A DNA stretch of 64,000 nt from Sphingobacterium sp. UBA4616 (GTDB lineage: Bacteria > Bacteroidota > Bacteroidia > Sphingobacteriales > Sphingobacteriaceae). The notes under the pieces were generated by a model. That model searched no databases. It was not told the DNA's origin and saw nothing but the letters and a program-made list of their open reading frames with translations. The position numbers and the translations under genes are program-made. Location: contig DGIS01000025.1 in the NCBI GenBank assembly GCA_002386525.1, forward strand, positions 705,464 through 769,463. The letters run 5' to 3'. This document shows positions 63,421-64,000 of the stretch, piece by piece. The number at the start of each line of letters is the position of its first letter. Position 1 is the stretch's first letter.

Positions 63421-63936
63421 ATGGCAAAATCGAATCAAAATCAACAAAAAATGCCAAATGAGCATTTACATGAGTTATTTGTAGACGAATTAAAAGATAT
63501 TTTGGGTGCTGAAAAACAACTTTTAAAAGGGTTAAAGAAAATGAGCAAGGCAGCCGAAGATGAACAGCTGAAACAGGCATTTGAAAAACATCATGGCCAG
63601 ACCGAACAGCAGATTGAGCGGCTTAAGGAAGTGTTTTCCGTATTGGGAATCGCCGCTCGAGGTAAGAAATGCAAAGCCATGGAGGGGCTCCTAGAGGAAG
63701 CTGACGAGATTATCGAAAATTTTGAAGGAGACCCAGCATTGGATGCAGCGCTTATTTCTGCAGCGCAAAAAGTTGAACATTATGAAATAGCAAGTTATGG
63801 TTGTCTGGTTACATTTGCAAAGCTGATGAAACATTCAGAAGCAGAGCAATTGCTACAACAAACACTTGATGAAGAAAAGGAAACAGATACGTTACTTACA
63901 GAAATTGCTGTTTCGGGTGTAAATGAATCTGCTTAA
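63421..63936 (+). CDS. DUF892 (YciE/YciF-like) ferritin-like protein, copy 2
   Basis: 171 residues, the paralogue of the gene at 4721 with about 17 substitutions by my count and no gaps. The helical core and the DELKDILGAEKQL signature are unchanged, so both copies should fold alike. It has the same 50-nt leader and a stem-loop after the stop. The pair flanks nearly the whole window as direct repeats. Confidence 0.93.
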   Translation: MAKSNQNQQKMPNEHLHELFVDELKDILGAEKQLLKGLKKMSKAAEDEQLKQAFEKHHGQTEQQIERLKEVFSVLGIAARGKKCKAMEGLLEEADEIIENFEGDPALDAALISAAQKVEHYEIASYGCLVTFAKLMKHSEAEQLLQQTLDEEKETDTLLTEIAVSGVNESA

Positions 63937-63954
63937 GCAATAATAACCAAAAAT

Positions 63955-63980
63955 GAAATGCCCGAAAAATCGGGCATTTC
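63955..63980 (+). terminator. Hairpin after DUF892 copy 2
   Basis: GAAATGCCCGA (63955-63965) pairs perfectly with TCGGGCATTTC (63970-63980) around an AAAA loop, 19 nt after the stop. The T-run is better on the minus strand. Confidence 0.7.
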
Positions 63981-64000
63981 GGTAGTGTAAACTGAACTGT

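Noticed and set aside
1..64000. CRISPR array, insertion sequence, integrase, tRNA or rRNA
   Set aside because: No regular spaced repeats of CRISPR type, no transposase or integrase motif and no tRNA-like cloverleaf were noticed on reading; a tool scan was not possible.

Overview
The window looks like chromosomal DNA of an AT-rich soil- or plant-type member of the Bacteroidota, most likely Sphingobacteriaceae (Sphingobacterium or a close relative). The evidence is two ECF sigma/FecR/SusC-type loci, SusD, an OMP beta-barrel family receptor, GH76, a DUF3667 protein, TlpA-like thioredoxins with DUF4369, a zeaxanthin-type carotenoid gene set, and promoters that fit the Bacteroidota TTTG-N19-TAnnTTTG pattern. 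The genus is inferred from gene content only. I saw no rRNA, tRNA, CRISPR array, transposase or phage gene.

Layout. 1-4173 (minus strand): an ECF sigma factor, its FecR anti-sigma factor and a SusC receptor that runs off the left edge and carries a frameshift. 4346-17152: a set of stress and housekeeping accessory genes (DUF892 ferritin-like protein, a 732-residue unknown, an orphan NarL-type regulator, a FAD/Rieske oxidoreductase, an SDR, DUF6766, a fasciclin protein, an acyltransferase, a Crp/Fnr regulator and an AAA ATPase). 17392-26826: an M16 zinc protease, an outer-membrane beta-barrel receptor, DUF3667, and an HxlR regulator divergent from an esterase plus MFS exporter. 26993-34794: GH76 with a chimeric sigma-factor remnant, a cupin/DapA-like pair divergent from a MocR regulator, an orphan histidine kinase and acetyltransferases.

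34880-39617: first carotenoid locus. A secreted 5-hydroxyisourate hydrolase, phytoene synthase 1, IPP isomerase and a TIGR01777 epimerase lie in one direction, with MarR regulator 1 upstream. 40224-51803: a tight minus-strand operon of ECF sigma, FecR, SusC, SusD, a TlpA-like protein, an S41 protease and a second TlpA-like protein. 52126-58790 (plus strand): a TonB-dependent receptor with an HU-like N-terminal extension, a LytS-type pseudokinase that has lost its phospho-acceptor histidine, an intact LytS kinase, a LytTR response regulator and a secreted HExxH metallopeptidase. 58867-63069: second carotenoid locus (MarR 2, CrtI, CrtB 2, CrtZ and a CrtYcd-type lycopene cyclase). 63421-63936: a second DUF892 gene, near-identical to the first.

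How the genes work together. The two carotenoid loci together supply IPP isomerisation, phytoene synthesis (twice), desaturation to lycopene, cyclisation to beta-carotene and 3-hydroxylation to zeaxanthin. GGPP synthase is not here. Two paralogous MarR regulators flank them, and an 18-nt motif (17 of 18 matching) recurs in front of both operons. The two SusC loci have STN domains and FecR partners, so they fit substrate-induced surface signalling. The 52-58 kb cluster looks like a receptor, kinase pair, regulator and peptidase system, and it is the best candidate for something not well described.
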